Assembly (NCBI GenBank): GCA_947626575.1
Contig: CANQSR010000005.1
Coordinates: forward strand, 1-64,000
Direction: 5' to 3'
Length of the DNA stretch: 64,000 bases
From: an uncultured Clostridia bacterium
GTDB taxonomy: Bacteria; Bacillota; Clostridia; Christensenellales; Borkfalkiaceae
A model generated the notes under the pieces. The model had not been told where the DNA came from, did not search any database, and saw only the letters and a list, made by a program, of their open reading frames with translations. Shown here piece by piece: positions 24,156 to 32,048 of this stretch; within the stretch, counting starts at the first letter, position 1; each line of letters begins with the position of its first letter. The translations under genes and the position numbers were made by a program.

Positions 24156-24725
24156 ATGATTCCAAGTAACGATACCGAACCCAAGTGGTATATCCTGCAC
24201 ACGTACTCAGGTTACGAGTTGCTCGTCAGGGAGAGCCTTTTCAGGCTCATTGAAAACAACAACTTGGGCGACCAGATATTCGACGTCAAGATCCCCATGG
24301 AGCAGACCATCGAGGAGAAGGCAAACGGCAAGAAGAAAGTCGTCGAGCGCAAATTGCTCCCTTGCTATGTTTTTATCAAGATGATCTATTCCAACCAGCT
24401 GTGGTATCTTGTCACGAACACGCGCGGCGTCACGGGGTTTGTCGGCCCGCAGGGCCGCCCTGTTCCCATGAAGGAAGAAGAGATCCGCAAGATGCGCCTC
24501 GAAGATTTCGTCGTGGACGCCGATTTTACGGCAGGCGACCGCGTCTCCATAGACAACGGCCCGCTGGAAGGCTTTATCGGCACCATCAAGGAATGCAACA
24601 ACGAGACGCAGCGCGCGAAGGTCACCATCACGATGTTCGGCCGCGAGCAGGACGTCGAGGTGGAATACGTCCAGATGACCAAGATCTCCGCCGACGCCGT
24701 CGAGATCCCCAGAGACGAAGAATAA
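24156..24725 (+). CDS. nusG: Transcription termination/antitermination factor NusG
   Basis: 189 residues. NGN domain (about 8-115: EPKWYILHTYSGYELLVRES, YVFIKMIY, GFVGPQGRPVPM) binds RNA polymerase; the C-terminal KOW (about 130-180: DFTAGDRVSIDNGPLEGFIG) contacts NusE/S10 or Rho. Normal length. It ends the rpmG-secE-nusG unit; about 400 bases of repeats and a leader separate it from rplK. Confidence 0.96.
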   Translation: MIPSNDTEPKWYILHTYSGYELLVRESLFRLIENNNLGDQIFDVKIPMEQTIEEKANGKKKVVERKLLPCYVFIKMIYSNQLWYLVTNTRGVTGFVGPQGRPVPMKEEEIRKMRLEDFVVDADFTAGDRVSIDNGPLEGFIGTIKECNNETQRAKVTITMFGREQDVEVEYVQMTKISADAVEIPRDEE

Positions 24726-25020
24726 AGGCCACGGGTGCCTGAGGAGGGGGCTATTAGAATGACCCCCACCTGACGCGGCAAAGCCGCGCCACCCGCCCCC
24801 ACAAGTAGGGGCAGGTCTCGACTTCCCTTGCGTCATTCCGACCGCGCGAGGCTTCTATTGTAATCTAAGCGCGTCACGAGCCGCAGGCGAAGTAGGAGCG
24901 AAGCGACGAGGAATCTCCAAAGAGAGATTTCTCACATTCGTTCGAAATGACATCCGCGCGTTCGAAATGACATCCGCGCGAACGGAATGACGAATAGAAT
25001 GCCCCACCTCAGTCGCGCGC
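24726..25020. repeat. Repeats between nusG and rplK
   Basis: No gene. A reversed family D unit (about 24759-24816, CCCCACCTGACGCGGC, then GCCGCGCCACCCGCCCCC, no C insertion), a family F unit (24831-24950) and a short direct repeat GTTCGAAATGACATCCGCGC twice at about 24950-24990. Confidence 0.65.
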
Positions 25021-25069
25021 ATACGCGCACATAAACATTAAAGAAGAAACCGCAAGTTTGCGTTTTCGA

Positions 25070-25113
25070 TAGTGGGAGGCGGTAAAATCCCAAACCTGCC
25101 GCCATCATAACCA
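25070..25113 (+). promoter_or_regulatory. Candidate L1-binding leader of rplKA
   Basis: AGTGGGAGGCGGTAAAATCC, then GCCGCC and ATAACCACAAAGG just before the rplK start. The flanking GTGG/CCAC, and GGCGG/GCCGCC inside, can form a stem with an internal loop like the known L1 target in rplKA leaders, which mimics the L1 site in 23S rRNA. Binding of L1 would repress rplK-rplA. This is a pattern match, not a model search. Confidence 0.45.
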
Positions 25114-25127
25114 CAAAGGAGTTTTTT

Positions 25128-25553
25128 ATGGCAAAGAAAGTAACAGCAGTCGTCAAACTGCAACTCCCTGCCGGAAAAGCGACCCCCGGTCCCCCCGTCG
25201 GTTCGACGCTCGGCCCGCACGGCGTGAACATCCCCGGCTTCACCAAGGAATTTAATGCGAGAACGGCTTCGCAGGAGGGACTCATCATCCCCGTCGTCAT
25301 GACGATCTATGCCGACCGTTCGTTCACGTTCGTCCTCAAAACGCCGCCCGCACCCGTCCTCATCAAGAAGGCGCTCGGTCTCGAAACGGCTTCCTCCACC
25401 CCCAACAAGGTGAAGGTGGGCAAACTCACGAAGGCGCAGGTCGAGGAGATCGCCAAGACCAAGCTGCCCGACCTCAATTGCACCTCTTTGGAGAGCGCGA
25501 TGAGCATGATCAAGGGGACTGCCCGCAGTATGGGCATCACCGTCGAGGAATAA
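25128..25553 (+). CDS. rplK: 50S ribosomal protein L11
   Basis: 141 residues, standard size. N-terminal domain [20 protein letters not shown] (about 10-29) and the rRNA-binding C-terminal domain ([19 protein letters not shown]..., [12 protein letters not shown]) are complete. L11 lines the GTPase-associated centre. AAAGGAG lies 7 bases before ATG 25128. rplA follows after 13 bases. Confidence 0.98.
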   Translation: MAKKVTAVVKLQLPAGKATPGPPVGSTLGPHGVNIPGFTKEFNARTASQEGLIIPVVMTIYADRSFTFVLKTPPAPVLIKKALGLETASSTPNKVKVGKLTKAQVEEIAKTKLPDLNCTSLESAMSMIKGTARSMGITVEE

Positions 25554-25566
25554 GGAGGAAGTCGAT

Positions 25567-26253
25567 ATGAGTGGTAAAAAATATGTAGACAGCCTCAAAT
25601 CCTACGATAAGACCAAGGCTTACGATCCCTCCGAGGCAATGGGATACGTCCTCGCCAACGCGAAGGCAAAATTCGATGAGACGGTGGAACTCCACGTGCG
25701 TCTCGGCATTGACCCCCGCCAGGCAGACCAGCAGGTCCGCGGCGTGTTGGTCCTCCCCAACGGCACCGGTAAAACAAAGACCGTCCTCGTCGTCGCCAAG
25801 GGCGAGAGAGCGGACGCGGCACAGGCCGCGGGCGCGGATTTCGTCGGCGCGGAGGAGATGATCCAGAAGATCCAGACCGAGAATTGGTTCGGGTTCGACG
25901 TCATGATCACCACCCCCGATATGATGGGCGTCGTCGGCCGTATCGGCCGTATCCTCGGCCCCAAGGGCCTCATGCCCAACCCCAAGTCGGGTACGGTCAC
26001 GATGGATGTCGCCAAGGCCGTCAAGGAAGTCAAAGCAGGTAAAGTCGAGTACCGTCTCGATAAGACGGCCATCATCCACTGCCCCATCGGCAAGAAGAGC
26101 TTCGGCGACCAGAAACTGCTCGAAAACTTCAACGCGCTCATGGAGGCCATCGTGAAGGCCAAGCCCGCCGCCGCCAAGGGGCAGTACATCAAGAGCGTGA
26201 CGTTGACGTCCACGATGGGGCCCGGCGTCAAGGTGGCTTATACGAAGAATTAA
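25567..26253 (+). CDS. rplA: 50S ribosomal protein L1
   Basis: 228 residues. L1 signature motifs are visible: [20 protein letters not shown] at the start, [11 protein letters not shown]-type [20 protein letters not shown] near 62-81, [20 protein letters not shown] near 116-135 and [20 protein letters not shown] near 136-155. L1 forms the mobile stalk for tRNA release and should also repress this operon through the leader at 25070-25113. SD AGGAGGAAG. Confidence 0.98.
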   Translation: MSGKKYVDSLKSYDKTKAYDPSEAMGYVLANAKAKFDETVELHVRLGIDPRQADQQVRGVLVLPNGTGKTKTVLVVAKGERADAAQAAGADFVGAEEMIQKIQTENWFGFDVMITTPDMMGVVGRIGRILGPKGLMPNPKSGTVTMDVAKAVKEVKAGKVEYRLDKTAIIHCPIGKKSFGDQKLLENFNALMEAIVKAKPAAAKGQYIKSVTLTSTMGPGVKVAYTKN

Positions 26254-26580
26254 GCGAACTGCGTATAGACTTCGCATAACATTGTCGCGCTTACGATTCC
26301 CTTGGTCACGTACGTCAAAGTACACTCCCGTCGGGAATGCTCCTTCTCCTCGTCTTGCTCGCTTCTCCGCAGTTGAGGTATTCGGGTCGCTTATTCGAGC
26401 AATTCGTCGCCTCCCCCCTTATACATGAGGGGGGGAGGGTAGGGTAGGGGGTGTACGCGCCCTGCGGGCGCGCCCCTTCGGGGCGTCCGCACAAGGCCTA
26501 CCCCCTACGGGGGGAGGCTCCGCCGTTCTCGGCGGTGGTGGGGGGGGGGCCTTCGGGGCGTCCTGCCCGAACGGCCCGCA
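26254..26580. repeat. Repeats between rplA and rplJ
   Basis: Gene-free stretch of about 330 bases with a family E unit (26410-26453) and a G-rich two-hairpin unit with GCCTACCCCCTACGGGG and CTCGGCGGTGGTGG (26495-26560). A GGGAATCG..CGATTCCC inverted repeat lies at about 26293-26336. I saw no clear rplA terminator. Confidence 0.55.
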
Positions 26581-26611
26581 AAACAATTTCATCACCGCAC
26601 CGCAAAAACGC

Positions 26612-26640
26612 TTGACAGCGTCTTTATGATGTGGTACTAT
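26612..26640 (+). promoter_or_regulatory. Promoter of rplJ-rplL
   Basis: TTGACA 26612-26617 and TACTAT 26635-26640 with a 17-base spacer. The transcript would start about 140 bases before rplJ and carry the L10 leader. Confidence 0.8.
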
Positions 26641-26644
26641 CGTG

Positions 26645-26752
26645 TAAGACCGCAGACAACGGGTGCCGCGCGCTCAATATCCCGTCGAGGTCGGACTTTC
26701 TTAAATGGTATTTAAGAACCGCTCCGTACTGTCTGCGTACGGAGCTTTTTTT
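26645..26752 (+). ncRNA. L10-type ribosomal protein leader with attenuator
   Basis: AGACCGCAGACAACGGGTGC, then CCCGTCGAGGTCGGAC is the conserved core of the Firmicute L10 leader, a mimic of the L10(L12)4 site in 23S rRNA. It is followed by a terminator (stem GCTCCGTAC/GTACGGAGC at 26721-26745 and TTTTTTT). Binding of the L10-L12 complex should favour termination, so the leader is an autogenous attenuator of rplJ-rplL. Confidence 0.85.
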
Positions 26753-26787
26753 CCAAATCGGGCCGCAAGGCCTACAAGGAGGTATGT

Positions 26788-27285
26788 ATGTCGGCAAATT
26801 TTGAGGCAAAGAAGGTCGTTGTCGAAGAGATCAAGGAAAAAATCAACGGCGCCAAGTCGGTCATCCTCGTGCATTACGAGCGGCTCACCGTCAAGGAAGT
26901 CACCGATCTCAGAAACAATTTCCGCAATGCCGGTTGCGAATACAAGGTGTATAAAAACACCCTCGTGCGCAAGGCATTCGACGAGCTGGATGTCCACGGC
27001 TTCGATAACGATCTCAACGGCGCGACGGCGTTCGTGTTCTGCCCCGACGAGACGACCGGTTGTTCGATCATCGCGAAGGCAGTCAAGGAAACGCCCGTGC
27101 TGGCGGACAAGATCGTCCCGAAGAGCGCCTATGTGAGCGGCGCTTATGTGGACGCGGAAGGAGTCAAGAAACTCGCGGCGATCCCTTCGAGAGAGGTGCT
27201 CATCGCAAAGATGCTCGGCTGCTTGCAGTCGCCCATCGCCAATCTTGCGTTTGTTTTGAAAGCGATCGCAGACCAAAAATCTTAA
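26788..27285 (+). CDS. rplJ: 50S ribosomal protein L10
   Basis: 165 residues: N-terminal rRNA-binding part (KKVVVEEIKEKINGAKSVIL, NFRNAGCEYKVYKNTLVRKA) and the C-terminal helix (ALKA-type LAFVLKAIADQK) that holds L7/L12 dimers. Standard length. SD AAGGAGG. It is preceded by the L10 leader and followed after 21 bases by rplL. Confidence 0.97.
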   Translation: MSANFEAKKVVVEEIKEKINGAKSVILVHYERLTVKEVTDLRNNFRNAGCEYKVYKNTLVRKAFDELDVHGFDNDLNGATAFVFCPDETTGCSIIAKAVKETPVLADKIVPKSAYVSGAYVDAEGVKKLAAIPSREVLIAKMLGCLQSPIANLAFVLKAIADQKS

Positions 27286-27306
27286 TTTATTCGGAGGTAA
27301 TCAAAA

Positions 27307-27678
27307 ATGGATGTTCAGAAATTTATCGAAGAAGTCAAGGGCATGACCGTTGTCGAACTCAATGACTTTGTGAAGGCGCTCGAAGAGGAATTCGGCGTAT
27401 CCGCGGCGGCGGCTGTTGCTGTCGGCGGCGGCGCGGCGGCGGCAGAAGCTGCTCCGCAGGAAGAGGAAAAGACGGAGTTCGATATCGTCCTCAAAGATTT
27501 CGGCGCCAACAAGATCGGCGTCATCAAGGTCGTCCGCGAACTCACGGGTCTCGGCCTTGCCGATGCGAAGAAGGCTGTGGAGAGCCTCGGCGTCATCAAG
27601 GAGCAGGTGCCGAAGGCAGATGCCGAAGCCGCTCTTGCAAAGCTCAAAGAAGCCGGCGCAACGGCAGAGCTCAAATAA
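27307..27678 (+). CDS. rplL: 50S ribosomal protein L7/L12
   Basis: 123 residues: N-terminal dimerisation helices ([20 protein letters not shown]), Ala/Gly-rich hinge near 38-52, and the C-terminal factor-binding domain ([34 protein letters not shown]). Recruits EF-G and other GTPases to the ribosome. GGAGG precedes ATG 27307. Terminator at 27692-27720. Confidence 0.98.
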   Translation: MDVQKFIEEVKGMTVVELNDFVKALEEEFGVSAAAAVAVGGGAAAAEAAPQEEEKTEFDIVLKDFGANKIGVIKVVRELTGLGLADAKKAVESLGVIKEQVPKADAEAALAKLKEAGATAELK

Positions 27679-27691
27679 GATAGCATTGCAC

Positions 27692-27720
27692 AAAAACCGC
27701 ACCTGTGGTGCGGTTTTTTT
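27692..27720 (+). terminator. Terminator of rplJL
   Basis: Stem AAAAACCGCAC / GTGCGGTTTTT with a short CTGTG loop and seven T residues, 13 bases after rplL. Confidence 0.93.
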
Positions 27721-27841
27721 GCATGTTTTCCCAAATTTCACAGCCAACGCGCGCGGAAAGGGGGATATAGAATGCGCGGGAAATGAGATATAGAATGTTG
27801 AATTTTTGTAGCATAACGGCCGATAAAGTTATTCAAAAGTA

Positions 27842-27870
27842 TTGACAAGCCATTCAAAAAAGATTATAAT
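27842..27870 (+). promoter_or_regulatory. Promoter of the membrane protein gene at 27896
   Basis: TTGACA 27842-27847 and TATAAT 27865-27870, 17-base spacer. An ordinary leader with CAGGAGAG follows. Confidence 0.88.
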
Positions 27871-27895
27871 ATGAAAAAAACAGGAGAGTAAGAAA

Positions 27896-29059
27896 ATGCA
27901 CGATGAAAAACATTATCAACGCCGCTTGATCCCCGTGAACATCGTCGTCATGGCGCTCTGTCTGGTGGCCGCGCTCAGCATTCTGTTCGCGCCGCTTTTG
28001 GAGATCGACCTCGGCAAGATGGCAAAGGGCGTTCAGGAAGCCGCAGCCGAGATCGCCGACCAGCCGAGCGGCGGCAGCGGCAGTGAAGATGAGGAGCTGC
28101 AAAAAGAGGCGATGGATGCGCTCGTGAACTCGCTCGACGGACAGAAACTGAGCATCACCACGATGGGCATCTCCCGGATCGCCCGCTCCGGGGACATCAT
28201 GGCTTCGATCGCAAGCCTCGTTGCGGATACGGTGGAGAGCATGGCCGACCGCCTGCTGACCGCCCTCGCCGTCTCCGTCATCACGTCGGGGTCGGGCGTC
28301 TCGCCGGACGAGGAGACCCTGCAACATGCCGATACCAAACTCATCTACGAGAAGTTCGCGGACCTTGAAACCTGCTCGCCTTCCGAGAAGGATGCGGTCA
28401 TCAAGGAGTTTACGGAAACCCTGTGGGAGCAACTCGGCCTCACTGCCACGTCCGATATGACGCAGGCGGATATCGAAGAGACCGTCTCCGATCTCTATGA
28501 CGAGATCTTGAAACAGAACAACGGGACGTTCACGGTGGAAGCGTGCATCTGTATCTCGCTCTCCGAAGTGATGGCGCATGAGACCGGCGATGAAAATGCG
28601 CCCATTTACAGGACGTATGACGAGCTGTTTGCGGAACTCTTCGGCAATGCCGGCGCAGAGGGCAGCGAGGAATTGGAGAGTACCATGACGATGGTCTCCA
28701 CCATTGGGTCCGCCTTCACTTATGCCATGTACGGCTATGCGGGCGTGTGGCTGGTGCTGTTTGTATTTGCCTTGTTGCACCTGTTCTTGTCCAATAAGCG
28801 GTTCATGATGTGGTATGTGAAGCTGTTCGGATGCTATCCGTGCATCATATTCTTCCTCGCACCCATGATCGCGAAGTCCGTCTTGGCGAGCGTGGAAGCA
28901 GAGGGTATGGGGGTCGCACTCGCCATATTGGGGTCCGTTTCCTCCACGATGTGGATCGTCGGCGTCTGCTATCTGCTCTTGTGGGCCGTCTCCATCTTCT
29001 GGGCCTTCCCCATCAAGCGGAAGATCAGACAGCTCAGAAAGATGCCCGCCCAAGGGTAA
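27896..29059 (+). CDS. Hypothetical multi-pass membrane protein
   Basis: 387 residues, not recognised. One membrane helix near the N-terminus (about 13-34), then a long polar, mostly helical and acidic segment (about 40-265), then four membrane helices (about 275-295, 303-325, 335-352, 355-378). The large soluble part (acid-rich, with SGGSGSEDEELQKEAMDALV near 59-78) should face outside. No Cys lipobox. Its own promoter and terminator make it a single-gene unit. SD AGGAG at good spacing. Membrane-plus-stalk proteins of this type in Clostridia are uncharacterised. Confidence 0.75.
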   Translation: MHDEKHYQRRLIPVNIVVMALCLVAALSILFAPLLEIDLGKMAKGVQEAAAEIADQPSGGSGSEDEELQKEAMDALVNSLDGQKLSITTMGISRIARSGDIMASIASLVADTVESMADRLLTALAVSVITSGSGVSPDEETLQHADTKLIYEKFADLETCSPSEKDAVIKEFTETLWEQLGLTATSDMTQADIEETVSDLYDEILKQNNGTFTVEACICISLSEVMAHETGDENAPIYRTYDELFAELFGNAGAEGSEELESTMTMVSTIGSAFTYAMYGYAGVWLVLFVFALLHLFLSNKRFMMWYVKLFGCYPCIIFFLAPMIAKSVLASVEAEGMGVALAILGSVSSTMWIVGVCYLLLWAVSIFWAFPIKRKIRQLRKMPAQG

Positions 29060-29080
29060 GCTGTCCGCGAAATATCATGC

Positions 29081-29110
29081 AAAGTCACGGTTTCCTGCCG
29101 TGACTTTTTT
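29081..29110 (+). terminator. Terminator after 27896-29059
   Basis: Stem AAAGTCACGG / CCGTGACTTT with TTTCCTG-type loop and a T6 tail, 22 bases after the stop codon. Confidence 0.9.
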
Positions 29111-29171
29111 GCGTATGCGGGCGCGGATTCACGATTGCCCACAATTTTCACGCCGAAATCACCGAAAGCGC

Positions 29172-29200
29172 TTGACGAAACGGAAAAATGCGGGTAAAAT
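29172..29200 (+). promoter_or_regulatory. Promoter of the cyclophilin-like lipoprotein gene
   Basis: TTGACG 29172-29177 and TAAAAT 29195-29200, 17-base spacer, 34 bases before the TTG start. Confidence 0.78.
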
Positions 29201-29234
29201 AGTACTATATTCCAAGCCAACAGGAGGCTTTATT

Positions 29235-30188
29235 TTGAAAAAATCAATTCGCCGCATCGGCGCGATCGTGCTGACAGCCGCAGTTTCTGCGGGCGCACTC
29301 ATGATGTTTGCGGGTTGCTCTACCGATCATCCGGAAGTTACCATCACCTATACCTTTAACGGCAAGGACTATGCGGTGGACTACACGCTCTCCCGCCTCG
29401 ATGCCCCCCAGACCGTGACGCACTTCCTCGAACTCGCCGATGCAGGGTTCTATGACGGGACCTGTATCCATAACTATACTGCCAACTTCCTCTATGGCGG
29501 CGGCTACCGCCTCGTGGATGAGCAGGAACAGCCCTATGATTACAGCGCGGATAACAGCCTCAAAACGTTTACGCTCAAAGAGATCGACTACTTCGACGAG
29601 CTGGGGAAGCTCGAAGAAAAAGGATACACCTTCACGCAGTCCGTGTGGAGAACGGATGGCAGCGCATCCTCCCCGAAGAAGGGCGCGGGCCTTTATACCG
29701 TCTATGGCGAGCAGAGCGGCAAGGTAGATAACGAGTATGGCCGTGATTATTCGCACACGGCGGGCGCGCTCGTCATGTACTATTCGGATAAGGGCGATAA
29801 GGTCCGCAACGAGGTGGCCGTCACGCGTGCGGACGACGGCACGGTGCAGTTCGAGAATTACCTGCAAAACAGCGCGACCTCGCTGTTCTATACCTATCTT
29901 TCTTCCTCCAACTCAACGCTGGGAGAGCAGTATTGCGTGTTCGGCATGGCCAAGGATTTTGCGGGCCAGCTCACCAACGGCCTGTTGAAGGCCATCAACG
30001 ACTATATCGCCGAGCGCACGGATGAGGAAGAGGATGGTTCGTTCTCCTTCACGACGACGCAGGAAAACGTCAAGCTCAACCAAAACGATCCCTTTGAGGA
30101 TATCAGAAAGGGCGGCTGGACGACGAGTTTCGAGACGCCGCTCACCGCGCCGATCATCGTCAAGTCGGTGAAAGTTACGAAATATTGA
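29235..30188 (+). CDS. Cyclophilin-like lipoprotein (peptidyl-prolyl isomerase family)
   Basis: 317 residues starting at TTG 29235 with AGGAGG upstream. Signal peptide with lipobox MMFAGC (lipidated Cys 28), so it sits on the outer face of the membrane. The rest has a cyclophilin-like layout: YTFNGKDYAVDYTLSRLDAP, QTVTHFLELADAGFYDGTC, YGGGYRL, then GALVMYYS and YCVFGMAKD. In true cyclophilins the region GFYDGT is followed by FHR with the catalytic Arg; here it reads CIHNY, so the Arg is missing and activity is doubtful. It may be an extracytoplasmic folding factor or a degenerate relative. Own promoter and terminator. Confidence 0.8.
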   Translation: MKKSIRRIGAIVLTAAVSAGALMMFAGCSTDHPEVTITYTFNGKDYAVDYTLSRLDAPQTVTHFLELADAGFYDGTCIHNYTANFLYGGGYRLVDEQEQPYDYSADNSLKTFTLKEIDYFDELGKLEEKGYTFTQSVWRTDGSASSPKKGAGLYTVYGEQSGKVDNEYGRDYSHTAGALVMYYSDKGDKVRNEVAVTRADDGTVQFENYLQNSATSLFYTYLSSSNSTLGEQYCVFGMAKDFAGQLTNGLLKAINDYIAERTDEEEDGSFSFTTTQENVKLNQNDPFEDIRKGGWTTSFETPLTAPIIVKSVKVTKY

Positions 30189-30205
30189 TTTACGCGAATA
30201 GTTTT

Positions 30206-30239
30206 CCGCCCGCCGCACTTATGCGGCGGGCGGTTTTTC
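30206..30239 (+). terminator. Terminator of the lipoprotein gene
   Basis: Stem CCGCCCGCCGCA / TGCGGCGGGCGG followed by TTTTTC, about 18 bases after the stop codon. Confidence 0.92.
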
Positions 30240-30360
30240 TTGTCTCCCCTCGCTGTCTTTCATAGGGCCGCCAAGACCCGCCCCCTTAGGGGCGACGAGT
30301 GCGCCTCCCCCCTTATACCTGAGGGGGGAGGATGTCACGGCGTCGCCGTGACAGGCAGGG

Positions 30361-30645
30361 GGTGTAAATTTCATAACGCCCCTCATCAGTCACCTGCGGT
30401 GCCAGCTTCCCCCCGAAGGGGGGAAGCCTTGCAAAGCGCCTCCCTGGGGAGGAGCTGTCACGCGATAGCGTGACTGAGGTGGGGTATTCCAATCGTCATT
30501 CCGCCCGACCGAGGCAATCTATTCGTCATTTCGAGCTTAGTCGAGAAATCACCTTATTATAATAATGTAACCCTTCGACGAGCTCAGGGTGACGGATTTA
30601 CCCCCCACTCCCTAAGTCCCTCTCCCCAAGGAGAGGGTAGGGGCG
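30361..30645 (+). repeat. Direct repeat 1 flanking the SLOG island
   Basis: A 285-base segment from GGTGTAAATTTCATAACG to GAGAGGGTAGGGGCG. Most of it recurs at 32049-32346 in the same direction with few substitutions, apart from a replaced stretch in the middle (30515-30545). It is a composite of short repeats but copied as one block. Preceded by a family E unit (30303-30360). Confidence 0.8.
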
Positions 30646-30733
30646 GCGAGAGCGCCCTCCTTAGGTCGCAAAAAGCATTCTCGCACGCAAGAGGGGATAA
30701 TTTTATGAGGGAGGAGAGGAACAGCGTTTTTTG

Positions 30734-30762
30734 TTGATATTTTTCGGATAAGGTGCTATAAT
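30734..30762 (+). promoter_or_regulatory. Promoter of the structured leader / SLOG gene
   Basis: TTGATA 30734-30739 and TATAAT 30757-30762, 17-base spacer. The predicted first base is about 30769, i.e. the transcript would open directly with the first strand of helix P1. Confidence 0.82.
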
Positions 30763-30767
30763 ATGAT

Positions 30768-30928
30768 TGCGACTTCATTAAGAATAAACCTCGGCACCTC
30801 CCCTAAGGGGAGGAGTTCGTGCTAATGGCATTTTGGCGTTTGTTTCTATTTGAAATTCAGCAAAATATTGGTAGTAATACCTGTTCCGAGCTGAATTTCA
30901 AACGAAAAGAGGTTTTAATGAAGTCGCA
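30768..30928 (+). ncRNA. Candidate structured leader RNA (unrecognised class)
   Basis: A closed multi-helix fold can be read directly. P1: TGCGACTTCATTAA at 30768-30781 pairs without mismatch with TTAATGAAGTCGCA at 30915-30928 (14 bp). P2: 30794-30822, GCAC and CTCCCC pairing with GGGGAG and GTGC. P3: TTTGAAATTCAGC at 30849-30861 pairs with GCTGAATTTCAAA at 30890-30902 (13 bp), its loop holding GGTA-GTAA-TACC. After P1 a GC hairpin (30954-30975) and TTTCTTT lie just before the 30983 start, like a weak terminator. The layout suggests a riboswitch-like or protein-binding leader; it does not match a T-box, SAM, c-di-GMP or 6S RNA pattern I know. Confidence 0.6.
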
Positions 30929-30982
30929 TTCAAAGGGACGGTATTCTACGGAGCGCCGTTCTTTCGGGGGCGGCGTTTCTTT

Positions 30983-31453
30983 ATGTCAAAAACAGAAAAA
31001 GTATGCTCTTGTTTCGGCCACTTTACCGTCGAGATCACCGATGAGTTGCGGGCAAGAACGCGCGAGGAGATCGATAAGGCGGTCGCCGGCGGCGTTCGGG
31101 TATTCCTGTTCGGCGGCAGGAGCGATTTTGACGATCTCGTATATGATATCGTATCCGAGAAAAAGGCGAAAGAAGCGCAACTCGGCCTCAAAAGGATCTT
31201 TTGCTTTCCGCTTGATAAGCAGTTGCGAAGGCCTCCGCCCTGGTTCCGTCAAAAGGAGTACGAAGGCTATGAGTGTCCCTGTAAAGATTTTGGTTGGTGG
31301 TACACGGCGATTTATTATCGCAACTGCGCAATGATAGACCAAAGCGACGTTGTGCTGTTTTATGCAGAGGAGAGAGCCAACAGCGGAGCGTATAAGGCAT
31401 ACATGTACGCCGCCAGGCTCCATAAATGTATCATCAATCTTGCGTGCGTTTAA
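30983..31453 (+). CDS. SLOG-like (DUF1273/YspA-type) protein
   Basis: 156-residue soluble protein. CSCFGHFTVEITDELRARTR, then GVRVFLFGGRSDFDDLVYDI (about 37-56) and CAMIDQSDVVLFYAEE with NSGAYKAYMYA near the C-terminus match the Rossmann-like SLOG fold of DUF1273/YspA proteins, which are thought to bind nucleotide-like ligands. Substrate and role are unknown. Start ATG 30983 has no ribosome binding site and lies at the foot of a hairpin. A better-initiated frame begins at ATG 30919 (GAGG upstream, inside P1) and overlaps this gene. The gene lies between two 290-base direct repeats, which hints at acquisition as a block. Confidence 0.65.
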   Translation: MSKTEKVCSCFGHFTVEITDELRARTREEIDKAVAGGVRVFLFGGRSDFDDLVYDIVSEKKAKEAQLGLKRIFCFPLDKQLRRPPPWFRQKEYEGYECPCKDFGWWYTAIYYRNCAMIDQSDVVLFYAEERANSGAYKAYMYAARLHKCIINLACV

Positions 31454-31496
31454 CCTCGCCATAGGGACGCGGAGACCTGCCCCTACTTGTGGGGGC

Positions 31497-31609
31497 GCAA
31501 AACGCGCTTCTCGCACATCAGCACAGTGTGCTGTGGGCGGCGTTTTGCGGTGAGTGAGCGCATTTGCCGCGCGAACGGTGACCGAACGCGGGGTTCTACC
31601 CGCGTGAGA
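31497..31609 (+). mobile_element. Family C short mobile repeat, copy 4
   Basis: Complete copy inserted in a family D unit: GACCTGCCCCTACTTGTGG at left, GGGTGGCGCGGCTTTGCC at right. The same host without insertion is at 31996-32050, only 400 bases away. Removing 31497-31609 restores the uninterrupted host exactly at the junction. Confidence 0.85.
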
Positions 31610-31665
31610 GGGTGGCGCGGCTTTGCCGCGCTAGGTGGGGGTTACTCCTTGCTGTCCCTTTTAGG

Positions 31666-31778
31666 TCGCAAAACGCGCTTCTCGCACATCAGCACAGTGT
31701 GCTGTGGGCGGCGTTTTGCGGTGAGTGAGCGCATTTGCCGCGCGAACGGTGACCGAACGCGGGGTTCTACCCGCGTGA
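31666..31778 (+). mobile_element. Family C short mobile repeat, copy 5
   Basis: Copy inserted in a family B unit: GCTGTCCCTTTTAGG at left and AAAGTGGCCGAATGTAATG at right. Uninterrupted B units, for example 9485-9540, read CCCTTGTAGGGAAAGTGG. So the same element sits at the same structural point of a second host family. Confidence 0.85.
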
Positions 31779-32048
31779 GAAAGTGGCCGAATGTAATGAG
31801 GCCGAAAGGGTTTCACCCCTCATACCGACCCCGAACGCAGTGAGTGGGGAGTGTATCCTGAGCGAAATGGCTTCATGGAACCAACTCATTAAAGATTCAC
31901 TCACTCCGCTTTGCTTCGTTCGGAATGAGGATACAGGGTTTCCAAAACCCCTCTGTCTCGCTAACGCTCGACATCTCCCCTCAAAGGGGCGACAAGACCT
32001 GCCCCTACTTGTGGGGGCGGGTGGCGCGGCTTTGCCGCGTCAGGTGGG
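31779..32048. repeat. Repeats after the SLOG gene
   Basis: No gene. The right half of the interrupted family B unit (to about 31815), an AT-richer piece without known match (31830-31930, with CACTCACTCCGC and GAGTGGGGAGTG), and an uninterrupted family D unit at 31996-32050. Confidence 0.55.

Noticed and set aside
30768-30928. 6S RNA as identity of the leader
   Set aside because: 6S is one long hairpin with a central bubble; here a separate P2 hairpin lies on the 5' side, and the 3' side is only 12 bases, so the shape does not fit.
30819-31334. 171-codon frame overlapping the SLOG gene
   Set aside because: As a whole it is low-complexity, Arg/Ser-rich and shows no conservation; only its ATG at 30919 is mentioned as a possible leader peptide.
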